Under the pieces are notes generated by a model. It saw only the letters and a list, made by a program, of their open reading frames with translations. It had not been told where the DNA came from and searched no databases. DNA of 64,000 nucleotides, taken from NCBI RefSeq assembly GCF_003351025.1, contig NZ_QPCG01000003.1, positions 264,355-328,354 on the forward strand, read 5' to 3'. Below, one piece after another: positions 28,201 through 36,545 of the stretch (its first letter is position 1; each line of letters opens with the position of its first letter). Made by a program: the position numbers and the translations under genes. This DNA is from Mucilaginibacter endophyticus. Its GTDB lineage: Bacteria > Bacteroidota > Bacteroidia > Sphingobacteriales > Sphingobacteriaceae.

Positions 28201-28436
28201 GTTGATGTACCTTTAAGCGCCACGCTTACACCAGGTAGTGTTTCGCCTTTTTCATCGGTAACTTTACCGGTAATCCTGGCATCAGGTAATCGCTGCTCAT
28301 TAACGGTACCTGCAAAAGCCATCGCAGGCATTTGCACCGTGGCCAAACAAGCAACAGCCATGCTGGCCGCAACGACGAAAAAGCGGGGTGATCTTTTCCA
28401 ATGAGGAGAATCCTTTTCGAGTAAATTTGGTTTCAT
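25239..28436 (-). CDS. SusC/RagA-family TonB-dependent transporter of the GH5/GH30/GH2/GH35 locus
   Basis: Outer-membrane transporter of 1065 residues. The N-terminus is long (MKPNLLEKDSPHWKRSPRFF before the hydrophobic VVAASMAVACLATVQMPA), and the signal cleavage is probably after about residue 42 (AFAG). A regulatory domain follows (about 54-130, GKVTDEKGETLPGVSVALKG), then NEVVVVGYGTQKKATLTG, the plug (about 135-260, VLIVVDGIPGQIGGLER, MSVLKDASAAIYGNRAANGV) and the barrel ending NLGVNVKF. It is the first gene after the control region at 28437-28917, under the HTCS encoded upstream, and starts the operon susC-susD-GH5-GH30-GH2-GH35. Confidence 0.95.
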   Translation of the reverse strand: MKPNLLEKDSPHWKRSPRFFVVAASMAVACLATVQMPAMAFAGTVNEQRLPDARITGKVTDEKGETLPGVSVALKGTSTGVVTDINGKFSLNVPNASSGTLVFSYIGYTAQEVVLNGQTTINVQLVADSKSLNEVVVVGYGTQKKATLTGSISQVKGAELVKSPQPNLSNSIAGRFSGVIVNNRSGEPGYDGSNITVRGLATTGSNNVLIVVDGIPGQIGGLERLDPNDIESMSVLKDASAAIYGNRAANGVILITTKRGKTGKPTINYSFNQGFASPTRLPKMADAATYAQIMNEINLDSNPNGGPNQAYTADQIQKFKDGSDPLNYPNTDWEKQTLKGTALQNQHSLSVNGGSEDVKYFVSLGTLYQDGIYKSGVTKYHQYNFRSNIDANVTKRLKIGLSLSGRQEDRQFPVTGAGDLFRSVYRAKPIVAAYYPNGLPTTGIENNNPAVQVTDLGGTNNNPTQVFNGILRGSYSIPGIEGLSLDGFFSVDKSNAFDKNFSKPYNLYSYSAVTQIYSPVIVGGNNNKATLFESQNNQSLITSNIKLNFVRKFGLHDINAFVGYEQSKNHLEYFDATRFNYLSSQLPELSQGGGAATDYLNSGYSSNYNRRSVISRVAYAYDEKYLFEGQFRADGSSIFPPGKQWGYFPSASVGWRISKEDWFKNSVNFFDDLKIRASYGSLGNDNVSGFQYFDNYVLVNNGLVATDPGSGSNTAQPNVNLVKLANPNITWEVAKKLDIGINATFLHNFTIEAIYFQQKRSDILTNRSASLPGSSGIVNPYNDGSSTYTPLVPSENIGKVNSKGFEATLGYNHTGREFSWGVSGNITYAKSKIIFIDEASGTLSYQRQTGLPLGTSLLYDAIGIFRTQAELDAYPHVTGAKVGDLKYLDYNNDGQITADDQTRTKYGNIPQITYGFSVNAAYKGFDLSVLFAGQAQVSQYVLPEAGSVGNFYSSWADNRFSASNTNGTYPRVTDRASNAISGGLYNNTFWLNDASFLRLKNVQLGYNFNAPFLSKIKLGGLRVYASAFNLFTITKVKDYDPEGTSGSGQFYPQQRIINLGVNVKF

Positions 28437-28917
28437 ATGGTTTTAAAAAATTGGTTTTTTAATAGGTGAAAACCTTGCTAAGCGAAGCGCATAAAACCGG
28501 AAAGCAGATTGGGTATCGATTAACTACCGCCTCCTTTTCCCTGGTAACTTTCATGCACAGTGCAAAAGTTTGGTTTAAACCTTGGTTATTGGTAGGGCTA
28601 AATTGCGTTTTAAAGCCAAAAAGAGTGAGGGGTAAATTCTGATTAAGACAGGGGGTATTTCATCAAAAAGCCTCAAAAACGAGTGATTTTGAGGCTTTTT
28701 GGACAGGGGGTAAATCAATACAACAAGGGGGACAAAAATACAACACCTTATTTCCCCCCTGTCTTCGTTTTATTTGTCACCCTTCCCTCCACTTGGCGGA
28801 AAGAAAGTATTTTTAAGAAAAAGCTTATTGACCTTTTTGCACGATCATGGCAAAGCCGAACGCCGGTCATGCAGCGAAGTGAAGACCGGGAGGAGTAAAC
28901 AATTATATAATGCCTGG
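28437..28917 (-). promoter_or_regulatory. Control region upstream of the HTCS-linked susC, with GACAGGGGGTA repeats
   Basis: A 481-base gap. GACAGGGGGTA occurs at 28647-28657 and 28702-28712 (55 bases apart), and the inverted core CCCCCCTGTC lies at 28754-28763. The hairpin at 28665-28700 sits between the first two. The cluster is 210-330 bases upstream of the susC start at 28436 and is the best candidate binding site for the HTCS. On the minus strand AACTTTTG near 28570 misses TAnnTTTG by one base and lacks a spaced TTTG, so no promoter is called. Positions 28790-28890 contain CGGTC/GACCG hairpin text but no gene. Confidence 0.5.
28665..28700. terminator. Terminator hairpin after the HTCS gene
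   Basis: Perfect 14-base stem AAAAAGCCTCAAAA (28665-28678) and TTTTGAGGCTTTTT (28687-28700) with an eight-base loop. The symmetric A and T tracts make it work in either direction; it should stop leftward transcription from the HTCS gene before the susC promoter. Confidence 0.82.
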
Positions 28918-31900
28918 TCAATTTTCCCTGATCACGTCACGGTTTACGTTGTAGTTGTTATGAAAGGGTTTACGATATTTCTTGATATAGTCGGATGGGT
29001 TTATGCCGAATAGTTTATTGAATTGCTCCCTGAAATATTTCAAATCATTTAGACCAACCTTATACGCAGTTTCGTAAACCGTACTATCGGTGGTAAGCAA
29101 AATCTCCGCTGCCTTACGTAAGCGGATAAAACGGATGAAGCTGTTTGCTGATTGCCCCGAGATTGATTTGATGCGTTTGTATAAATTGGAGTGGCTCATG
29201 CCTATTTCGGCAGCCAGAGTTTTGATGCTGAAATCAGGATCGGTTAAGTGCTGCTCAACTATCTGCAAGCATTTTTCCAGAAACTCCTTATACTCCTGCG
29301 AAATCTTCAGGTCGTTGGACTTATTAAGCGTTATCTCATTATAAAAATACTTCTGCAGGTTGTTCCGGCTTTTCAGGATACCATTCACCCTCGCTACCAG
29401 TATCTCCTTTTCAAACGGCTTGCTGATGTAATCATCGGCACCGCCTTCTATACCTTTAAGCTTTATTTCGGGCGATGAACTGGCGGTAAGCAATATAACC
29501 GGGATATGGTTCAAAACAGCATCTTCCTTAATGCGGCTGCACACCTCAATACCGCTTAATCCCTGCATCATTACATCGCTTATCACAATATCAGGCACCA
29601 GGTGGTAAACCAATTCCAGACCATCTGTACCGTTATCTGCCTCAAAAATCTCAAATTCGCCGCTAAAAATCTGTTTAAGATAAGTCCTGATCTGCTGGTT
29701 ATCATCAATAAGCAGCATAGTTTTAGTATCGGAACTTAAAGCCTCGGAGTTTTTTGCTGCTACTACCGTATTTTCTGTCTCAACCGTAACCAGTTCCCCT
29801 TTGTTTTCCATCAGCTCATCCAGGAACACCGAAGTTTCGGCAATGTCCTCAAAAATAAACTGCTGACCAAAGTGCTCCTTCCCTTTTAATAAGGACACGT
29901 GGAATGTTGTGCCCTGGTCTTGTTTGCTGGTATAAGTAATGGATCCTTTATGATGTTCAATAAACGCCTTAACCAGGTAAAGCCCAATACCAAAACCACC
30001 GGCCAAAGGCGCCGAGTTTTGAAGCTGATAAAACTTACCGAACAGCTCATCGCCTGTCCCTTCGGCAATACCACAGCCGCTGTCTTTAATATCGATAGTA
30101 ATACCATTGCCGGTATCATTTATGGTGCAAGTTACCAAGCCAAAATCCGGCGTAAATTTCAGCGCGTTCGAGATCAGGTTAAACAACGCGATCTCCATCT
30201 TTTCCCTGTCGGCATAAATCTCTATCGTATCCTTTTCGCTTATAAAATCAAACTGGATATGCTTGGTACGCGCCTGGTGGTTGAAACACAAAAACACCTC
30301 GTGGCACAGCGATACTATGTTAAGCCGTACAATTTTCAGCTTATCGGTATCGCTTTCGGCCTTTCTGAACAGCAGTAACTGATCAACAAGGCTTAGCAAG
30401 CGGCGCGCATTTTTGTAAATGATGTGCAGGTTACCTGCATCATCAGTAGCTTCGCTTTTACCAAACAGCATGTCCTTTACCGGGTTAATGATAAGCGTTA
30501 AAGGCGTGCGGAACTCATGCGATATATTGGTAAAAAACGAAAGCTTACGCTCATTAAGTTCCTTATCCTTCTCGGCCGAAAGCTGGGCCACCTTAACTTC
30601 GTATTTAAGCCTGGTTTGACGGCTTTTGTATAAGATGTAGTAATAGGTAACAAATCCGGCAGCGGCAATGTAAATTAAATAAGCCCACCAGGTTTTATAC
30701 CACGGCGGCAGAATTTTAACCTGCAACGTAGCATAATTATCAAACCATAAGCCGTCCTGGTTGGATGCTTTTACCCTGAACGTGTAAACGCCGGGCTCAA
30801 GATAACGGTAGGTAGCCAGGCGCTGATCACCAACGTAGTTCCAGGTTTTATCCAAACCGTCCAGTTTATAGGCAAAACCGCCCTTATCCGGGTAAGTATA
30901 ATTCAATGAAGCATATTGAATGGAAAATACCGATTGATCAGGCCCCAGGGTAATCTGCTGGGTTTCGTTAATGGCCTGGGTTAACACGGTGCGGTTTTTA
31001 TCCTGCTCACCAACCTCAACCTGCTTGCCAAATATCTGGAGCCCGGTTATAATAACTTTAGGCTGATAATTGCTTTTGTTCACCTTTCCGGGATCAAAGA
31101 AATTTAGCCCTTCCGTTCCGCCGAAATATACGAGGCTGTTATCGGCATCAAACAAAACAGAGCCAGCGTTAAACTGCCCGGCCTGTAAACCATCGGACTG
31201 GTCGTAATTTAGGATTTTCCCGGTTGCCGGGTTTAAATTTGACAAGCCTTTGTTGGTGCTCATCCACAAAGTACCGTCGGCCACTTCTTTAAAGGCAGAA
31301 ACTGTATTATTTGCGAGGCCGTTTGTTTCGTTAAACTTTTTAAACACCTTTTTTTTCAGATCGTAAGCTATCAGCCCATCGCCCTCGGTAGCTATCCACA
31401 AGCGATGCTGTTTATCTACGTAAAGCGAAAATATCACTTGTCCCGGCAGGTTATTCTTTTCATCGGCTGGCTTAAAATACCTGCTGAATTTTTTTTGCCT
31501 GATGTCATAAAAATCCAGGCCCCCGCCGTAAGTACCAATCCATAGGTTGCCTTGTTCATCTTCGGTAATGGCCCGCACATCATAGGCTGTCAAACCGCTG
31601 TTTGCCGGGGTAAAATTGCTGAAGGTTTTACTAACCGGATCAAACAAGCTTAAACCACCGCCGTTTGTGCCAATCCAGATATTTTTACGGCTATCCTGAT
31701 AAATAACCCTTACATCGTTACCCCCAAGGCTTTTGCTGTCGCTTGCGTTATGGGTGTATGAGGTAAACGAGTCTGTATTTTTGTTGTAAAGCAGTAAGCC
31801 TTTAGCATAAGTGCCAAACCAAACATTTCCGTTGCTATCGGTATAACCATATAAAATGGCATTATCTGTAATGCTGCCTGCCCGTCCATCGGCTTTGTAT

Positions 31901-33108
31901 TGTTTGATAAGCGTGCCGTTTCTGCTCGTTTTAAAAAGGCCTTCTCCGTCGGTTCCGAGCCATAAAAAGCCATCGCGGTCCTGGCACATCCCATAAAACC
32001 TTATCGGGCTTTCGCCGCTAGCTTCGTATTTCTTTTTGGTGATCAGCGAAAATTTTTCTTTAATACTACTGATCATGTAAATACCATCGCCATAGGTACC
32101 TACCCAAACGTTTTTATCCTTATCAATAAACAGTGTTTGCACCGAGCGCTGGGTAAGATAAAAACCATCATCGCCGGTTACAGGTTGTAAAAAGTAATTG
32201 GCTGTGTTAAAATTTGGATTTGAGCCTATATTGAGTTTAAAAAGCCCCCCATCCTGCAGGCCAACAAGCAACTGGTTATCATTATCTTCATTAACTGATA
32301 TATACCTTTTACTTTTAACACCGGCCTGATTGGCCTGCAACAAGGTAAACTTGTTGGCCTCGCGGTTATAATAAATAAGGCCACTACCAGTAGCTATCCA
32401 GATGTTATGAAAATGGTCTTCAAAAATATCATTGATCCGTGTAGTGGGGAGGTTAGCAATTTGAGGTGTTAAGCCATCACTTTTGCTGATCACTCCGCCT
32501 TTATGCCTGAATATGTTAATATTACCCTCCTGTGTTCCTGCCCATAACAAACCTTTCGAATCTTCAAACAAACAAATTACACGATTACTTGCTAAGCGGG
32601 GCAAGTTGATCTGAGTATAATTAATGAAGCTGGCGGTTTTGATATCAAAGTAAGAAAAGCCCAGGTTGTACGACGTGATCCACAGGTTACCGTCATGACT
32701 TTGGGTGATATTACCGATATCACTCTTTACCGCTCTGCTAAGCTTCAATTTATAGTGCACAAACTTTTCGGTGCGGGTATCCAGTTTGCTTAAGCCGTTA
32801 CGTGATGAAGCCCAGATATTACCATGCACATCGCACAAAACTTTTTGTACATAATTACTGGCCAGGGCGGTTGAATCGCCTGCGCGTGATTTAAAAACCT
32901 TAAAGGTTGTACCATCAAAACGGTTAAGCCCATCGTTGGTGGCAAACCACATAAAACCCTTATCATCCTGCGTAATACTGTTTACAATGCCAAAAGAAAG
33001 ACCATTTTTTAAAGAATAGTTGAGGATCTTGTTTTTGATAGGTGACTGGGCAAAAGCCGAAGAAATGATCAAAAAAAGAACAGTACAGAATAAGGATCCC
33101 TTTTTCAT
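28918..33108 (-). CDS. Hybrid two-component system regulator (HTCS) with beta-propeller sensor
   Basis: Classical HTCS of 1396 residues that senses an oligosaccharide in the periplasm and activates the locus. Signal peptide about 1-20 (ending SSAFAQ); two seven-bladed propellers (about 30-690) built from repeats such as GFMWFATNDGLNRFDG, NVWVGTYGDGIY and NIWIGTNGGGLSLFD; Y_Y_Y domain (about 715-780, FAYKLDGLDKTWNYVG); one membrane helix (about 790-810, WWAYLIYIAAAGFVTYYYIL); HisKA with His864 in FFTNISHEFRTPL; HATPase_c (NLISNALKF, GGFGIGLYLV); receiver with Asp1178 in IVISDVMMQG; AraC HTH at about 1290-1385. It is encoded directly upstream of the susC it should control. All key residues look intact. 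Confidence 0.96.
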   Translation of the reverse strand: MKKGSLFCTVLFLIISSAFAQSPIKNKILNYSLKNGLSFGIVNSITQDDKGFMWFATNDGLNRFDGTTFKVFKSRAGDSTALASNYVQKVLCDVHGNIWASSRNGLSKLDTRTEKFVHYKLKLSRAVKSDIGNITQSHDGNLWITSYNLGFSYFDIKTASFINYTQINLPRLASNRVICLFEDSKGLLWAGTQEGNINIFRHKGGVISKSDGLTPQIANLPTTRINDIFEDHFHNIWIATGSGLIYYNREANKFTLLQANQAGVKSKRYISVNEDNDNQLLVGLQDGGLFKLNIGSNPNFNTANYFLQPVTGDDGFYLTQRSVQTLFIDKDKNVWVGTYGDGIYMISSIKEKFSLITKKKYEASGESPIRFYGMCQDRDGFLWLGTDGEGLFKTSRNGTLIKQYKADGRAGSITDNAILYGYTDSNGNVWFGTYAKGLLLYNKNTDSFTSYTHNASDSKSLGGNDVRVIYQDSRKNIWIGTNGGGLSLFDPVSKTFSNFTPANSGLTAYDVRAITEDEQGNLWIGTYGGGLDFYDIRQKKFSRYFKPADEKNNLPGQVIFSLYVDKQHRLWIATEGDGLIAYDLKKKVFKKFNETNGLANNTVSAFKEVADGTLWMSTNKGLSNLNPATGKILNYDQSDGLQAGQFNAGSVLFDADNSLVYFGGTEGLNFFDPGKVNKSNYQPKVIITGLQIFGKQVEVGEQDKNRTVLTQAINETQQITLGPDQSVFSIQYASLNYTYPDKGGFAYKLDGLDKTWNYVGDQRLATYRYLEPGVYTFRVKASNQDGLWFDNYATLQVKILPPWYKTWWAYLIYIAAAGFVTYYYILYKSRQTRLKYEVKVAQLSAEKDKELNERKLSFFTNISHEFRTPLTLIINPVKDMLFGKSEATDDAGNLHIIYKNARRLLSLVDQLLLFRKAESDTDKLKIVRLNIVSLCHEVFLCFNHQARTKHIQFDFISEKDTIEIYADREKMEIALFNLISNALKFTPDFGLVTCTINDTGNGITIDIKDSGCGIAEGTGDELFGKFYQLQNSAPLAGGFGIGLYLVKAFIEHHKGSITYTSKQDQGTTFHVSLLKGKEHFGQQFIFEDIAETSVFLDELMENKGELVTVETENTVVAAKNSEALSSDTKTMLLIDDNQQIRTYLKQIFSGEFEIFEADNGTDGLELVYHLVPDIVISDVMMQGLSGIEVCSRIKEDAVLNHIPVILLTASSSPEIKLKGIEGGADDYISKPFEKEILVARVNGILKSRNNLQKYFYNEITLNKSNDLKISQEYKEFLEKCLQIVEQHLTDPDFSIKTLAAEIGMSHSNLYKRIKSISGQSANSFIRFIRLRKAAEILLTTDSTVYETAYKVGLNDLKYFREQFNKLFGINPSDYIKKYRKPFHNNYNVNRDVIREN

Positions 33109-33165
33109 GAACGCGTTGCAGGCTGTAATTACACAAATAATTGGCAGTTTAAAGCTACTTAATTA

Positions 33166-33185
33166 ATTGTTGAAAATACAACAAT
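33166..33185 (-). promoter_or_regulatory. Short palindrome upstream of the HTCS start
   Basis: Perfect inverted repeat ATTGTTG (33166-33172) and CAACAAT (33179-33185) with a six-base spacer, 58 bases upstream of the HTCS start. It could be an operator or part of the 5' leader; no partner site was found. Confidence 0.3.
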
Positions 33186-33276
33186 ATTACCAACATGTAA
33201 AATACCCGTTACAAAAAAAGATTAGTTTATCTTGGTTTTAAGAAGATTTGGGTGTTGGCCAATGCCCACTGTCCAG

Positions 33277-33448
33277 GGTAGTACCTACGGCGCAAAAAAG
33301 CCGCGGCTATGCTTTTTCTACAAACAGGTAGCGCCTACGGCGCATATCTTCAAAAGATGCGTGTTCGTTTACAGGCAGGATTATTTTGCGTGATATACCT
33401 TTATCTACAAACAGGTAGCGACTGCGGCGCATATCTTCAAAAGGTATG
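33277..33448. repeat. Hairpin-forming interspersed repeat, two full copies and one fragment
   Basis: CTACAAACAGGTAGCG starts at 33318 and 33405; both copies continue through CGGCGCATATCTTCAAAAG to about 33359 and 33448, differing at a few positions. A fragment (GTAGTACCTACGGCGC) starts near 33277. Each copy has the inner palindrome GCGCC-TAC-GGCGC or a variant, and copy two is bounded by ATACCTTT and AAAGGTAT. There is no coding capacity. It looks like a non-autonomous palindromic element in the gap between the HTCS and idi. Confidence 0.7.
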
Positions 33449-33471
33449 TATATGGTAGCTTACAATCCGGA

Positions 33472-34014
33472 TTATTGTGCGTTGGACACCGTTAGCTGCT
33501 TATAATGTGCCATAACCTCATCAAAACAGATTGCCAGCCACCGGGTATAATCGCCGGGGTTATTTTTGAGTTCGGTTGCCAGCCGGGCCATGGTTATGTA
33601 TTTAAATGAAGATACCTCGTCGGGGTTGGGCATCGGCAATTCATCAGTAACCCCGAAGAAAACATGATCATACTCGTTTTCAATAATATCATCCTGAATG
33701 GTGGTGCAGTATACAAACGAGAAAACAAAGCTTAGTTCACTGGTCATCCCCATCTCTTCCTGCAACCTTCTGTGTGCCGCCGCAATATTAGTTTCGCCGG
33801 GTTTTGGGTGACTGCAGCATGTATTTGTCCATTTGCCGCCCGAGTGATATTTACCATCGGCACGCTTTTGTATTAACAGCTCGCCTTTTTTATTGAATAT
33901 AAAAACAGAAAACGCACGGTGCAGCCTGCCCTGAATATGCGCCTCCATTTTCTCCATAGTACCTGTTTCCTGATCATCGCGATCAACCAAAATCACAGTT
34001 TCTTCTATTTTCAC
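33472..34014 (-). CDS. idi: Isopentenyl-diphosphate delta-isomerase, type I
   Basis: Cytosolic Nudix-fold enzyme interconverting IPP and DMAPP for isoprenoid synthesis. The 180-residue length is normal for type I. Seen: RLHRAFSVFIFNKKGELLIQKRA (about 30-52), the catalytic cysteine motif WTNTCCSHPKPGE (Cys67 aligned with the E. coli catalytic Cys), the Nudix-like helix AAHRRLQEEMGM, and the conserved acidic ENEYDHVFFG (about 118-127). A housekeeping gene unrelated to the flanking glycan loci. No close operon partner: the bestrophin gene ends about 80 bases upstream on the same strand. Confidence 0.95.
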   Translation of the reverse strand: MKIEETVILVDRDDQETGTMEKMEAHIQGRLHRAFSVFIFNKKGELLIQKRADGKYHSGGKWTNTCCSHPKPGETNIAAAHRRLQEEMGMTSELSFVFSFVYCTTIQDDIIENEYDHVFFGVTDELPMPNPDEVSSFKYITMARLATELKNNPGDYTRWLAICFDEVMAHYKQLTVSNAQ

Positions 34015-34093
34015 TCGCTATTATTTGATGTTGCTTTACTTACGAGAAACGTTTATCTCCGGCTTTTTGTTATTTTATTTTTGTTAGATGGCT

Positions 34094-35011
34094 TTAGTCG
34101 ATGATTCTTTGTTCAACTTCCTTATTATCCGGTAGTGGTTGCCCGGCTATTTCAAGCAATGTGGTTTCTATCATCCGGCACATGGCATTTAAGGCAAGGT
34201 CGTTAGCCTCCGTTCCGAAAGGTTCTTCAATTTCATCGGCAATGGCTTCAAACGCCACAAAGGTATAAGCTATAAACACCACTATCAGCGGTGTAAGCCA
34301 GCCCAGGCTATCAACCAGACCAAAGGGTAGCATAAAACAGTACAAGTAAACCGTACGGTGCAGCAATACCCTGTAACTGTACGGAATAGGCGTTGAAGCT
34401 ATCCGTTCGCAACCGCCAACAATGTCTGACAGCTTATTGAAACTTTCCTCAAATGAAACCTGTATAATGGAGTCGATTTTCTCTTCTGCTTTAACTGTAC
34501 GCACCCAGTTAGCCATTTCACTCAATACCATAATAGGTTTATATTTAGTTTGGCCTATCCGCAAAGCCAATTCGGCAGGTAACATTCGTTCAAGATCAGC
34601 TTTGGCATCCGTACCGCGTAACTGATGTTTAAGGCTGTATGTTAAAGCGATGAGCAATTTAACAAAGGCCTGCGGTTCACGGTCGGCAGTCTGATAACCA
34701 GTGGTTGAAAAAGCCTGTCTTGCAAGCGAACGAGTATCATTTAACAAAGCGCCCCATAATTTTCGGCCTTCCCAAAACCTGTCATAACTGGCGTTGTTTC
34801 GGAAACCTAAAAATAGGGCAAGTGCTAAACCAAATAAGGTAAACGGCGCGGGATTTAAAGGTACCTTGAACGAAAACAGGGAACCGTGCAGATATACAAT
34901 AATTACCGATAATACTAACAACAAACCCAGGCGGGGCAACAATCGGGGTAGTACAGAACCATGCCAGATAAACAGCATCCTGAACCAATGCTCTTTCTTC
35001 CTGATAATCAT
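34094..35011 (-). CDS. Bestrophin-family (YneE-like) membrane channel protein
   Basis: Predicted bestrophin-type anion channel. I choose the ATG at 35011 (MIIRKKEHWFRMLF), because family members start with this M-(I/V)-x-R-K-x-H-W text; an in-frame ATG at 35038 would add nine residues (MENKAEICS) but lies directly against the T-tract of the upstream terminator. About 305 residues. Seen: first membrane segment LGLLLVLSVIIVYLHG, the family motif FRNNASYDRFWEGRKLWGALLNDTR (about 70-94), second hydrophobic block VYLYCFMLPFGLVDSLGWLTPLIVVFIAYTFVAFEAI, and EEPFGTEANDLALNAMC near the end. Its physiological role in bacteria is poorly known. Confidence 0.9.
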   Translation of the reverse strand: MIIRKKEHWFRMLFIWHGSVLPRLLPRLGLLLVLSVIIVYLHGSLFSFKVPLNPAPFTLFGLALALFLGFRNNASYDRFWEGRKLWGALLNDTRSLARQAFSTTGYQTADREPQAFVKLLIALTYSLKHQLRGTDAKADLERMLPAELALRIGQTKYKPIMVLSEMANWVRTVKAEEKIDSIIQVSFEESFNKLSDIVGGCERIASTPIPYSYRVLLHRTVYLYCFMLPFGLVDSLGWLTPLIVVFIAYTFVAFEAIADEIEEPFGTEANDLALNAMCRMIETTLLEIAGQPLPDNKEVEQRIID

Positions 35012-35040
35012 GCTGCAAATTTCAGCTTTATTTTCCATAA

Positions 35041-35074
35041 AAAAACGGATTTCCTGTTGAGGAAACCCGTTTTT
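35041..35074 (-). terminator. Terminator of the riboswitch-linked susCD operon
   Basis: Stem AAAAACGG-ATTTCC (35041-35054) and GGAAAC-CCGTTTTT (35061-35074) with a six-base loop and one mismatched position. On the minus strand it ends in a T-tract about 30-60 bases after the susD stop at 35103, and immediately precedes the bestrophin gene. Confidence 0.78.
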
Positions 35075-35102
35075 CAGTTTATTTAATAAAACTATGTTTT
35101 GT

Positions 35103-36539
35103 TTAGTTCACGTCAAACCAAAGCTTGGTGGTAAGTGCATCCGCTCCCTGCGCCGCAACTGCCGACTGGTAACTGGTTTTGTTCAGTGATTGCTCGGTTC
35201 CCGGATAGATAAACCTTACCGGTATTTTGCCATTCAGTGTGCCTGCCACTGCCGGTTGCAATTGCGGGTAATCAAGCCTGCGCCATTCGGTCCAGCCTTC
35301 CAGTCCCTGGCCAAACAGGGCTATCCATTTTTGCTCGCCAATTGATTTTTTATAGTTAGATGCATCGTATTTAACAGCAGCTTGTGCTACATAAGTGGCA
35401 ATATCCGCAGAGGCAATACTGTATTGCGCCAATGCTGCTGTAACAGCCTGATTATATAAAGAAGCAGCATCTTCGGTAGTAAAACCACGGGCGGCTGCCT
35501 CTGCCCTGTCAAACAAACTTTCGGCATAACTTAAAATAACAGCCGGGGCATGCGGAGCGCGGAAATAAGTGCCCGGTTTTGAAGTTTTGGTAAAGCCATA
35601 GTTACTGGCATCCCCAACTAATAAACCATTTGGCAAACCAACATACGTTTGCGGTGTAGCATCCTGCGTTGGTGCAGCATAAATAGCTAAGCGCGGATCT
35701 TTGAGTGCAAACAGCTTATCAACTATTGTTTTGCTGATACGGTAGTCATCGCGGGTATCAAACAGGTTGCTCACCGGGTTTTGGTTAGGCGAATCCAGGT
35801 AAACCAACTGCGCGGTTTCAGCGTTCGAGCTGATGTAAGAGCCACCTTCGGCTTTAATATCATCCAGTACCTGTTTAGCTTTGGCAGGTTCCCTATCGGC
35901 AATGCGTAAAGCAATACGAAGCCTTAAAGAGTTGGCGAACTTTTTCCATGATGCAATATTATTGCTGTAGATCACATCGCCTGCTATGGCTTTGCCTGAA
36001 GGATCAAGTGCAGCCTGAGCAGCTTTCAGGTCATCCAGCAAAGCAAAATAAACATCTTTCTGAGCATCATAAGCGGGGGTAAGATACTGATCGATATTGG
36101 CTGCCTGTTTATAAGGAATATTGCCGTAAGCCTCGGTTAATAAACTGAATGTCCACGAGCGTAATATCAAGGCAACACCTTTATAGTTGGTATTACCCTG
36201 GGCATCGGCAAGTTTGATGATCTGGTTAAGGTTTACAATACTTTTAGCATAACCTGTACTCCAGAGTTCTTCAAACGCGCTGCTGGCATAAATATACCTG
36301 TCGGGATCAGTATATTGAATTTTAGACCAGTACTGCACAAAAAGCAAGCTGGCATCCATGTTGTTGGCTACGCCCCAATAGGTATCGGCCGTTGCTTTGG
36401 TAGCGGCGGTCAATAAGTAATCAGGCTGCGCTGTTTGCGAGCCGTTAGAGTTTTGGTTGATCTTTAACAGATCCTTTTTGCACGATGTTACCGATAATAA
36501 AACCGCGGCGGATAATATGCTGATATATTTAAGTTTCAT
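35103..36539 (-). CDS. SusD-like_2 family lipoprotein of the SAM-riboswitch-linked locus
   Basis: Surface lipoprotein of 478 residues that partners the SusC encoded six bases upstream. Lipobox SVTSCKKDLL (Cys20). Body text ANIDQYLTPAYDAQKDVYFALLDDLKAA, NSLRLRIALRIADREPAKA and EQKWIALFGQGLEGWTEWRRLDYP marks the SusD-like_2 branch (also at 1-897), which commonly occurs without glycoside hydrolases. No enzyme for polysaccharide breakdown adjoins this pair, so the cargo may not be a glycan. Its likely co-transcription from the SAM-I riboswitch leader at 40882 points to a sulfur or methionine-related nutrient, as inference. Confidence 0.92.
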   Translation of the reverse strand: MKLKYISILSAAVLLSVTSCKKDLLKINQNSNGSQTAQPDYLLTAATKATADTYWGVANNMDASLLFVQYWSKIQYTDPDRYIYASSAFEELWSTGYAKSIVNLNQIIKLADAQGNTNYKGVALILRSWTFSLLTEAYGNIPYKQAANIDQYLTPAYDAQKDVYFALLDDLKAAQAALDPSGKAIAGDVIYSNNIASWKKFANSLRLRIALRIADREPAKAKQVLDDIKAEGGSYISSNAETAQLVYLDSPNQNPVSNLFDTRDDYRISKTIVDKLFALKDPRLAIYAAPTQDATPQTYVGLPNGLLVGDASNYGFTKTSKPGTYFRAPHAPAVILSYAESLFDRAEAAARGFTTEDAASLYNQAVTAALAQYSIASADIATYVAQAAVKYDASNYKKSIGEQKWIALFGQGLEGWTEWRRLDYPQLQPAVAGTLNGKIPVRFIYPGTEQSLNKTSYQSAVAAQGADALTTKLWFDVN

Positions 36540-36545
36540 GATGTT

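Noticed and set aside
28683..29013. Small plus-strand frames in the susC/HTCS gap
   Set aside because: They cover hairpins and repeats and overlap the HTCS 3' end antisense; no protein character.
29899..30378. 159-codon open frame on the plus strand inside the HTCS gene
   Set aside because: Antisense shadow of the histidine kinase domain; no recognisable protein character.
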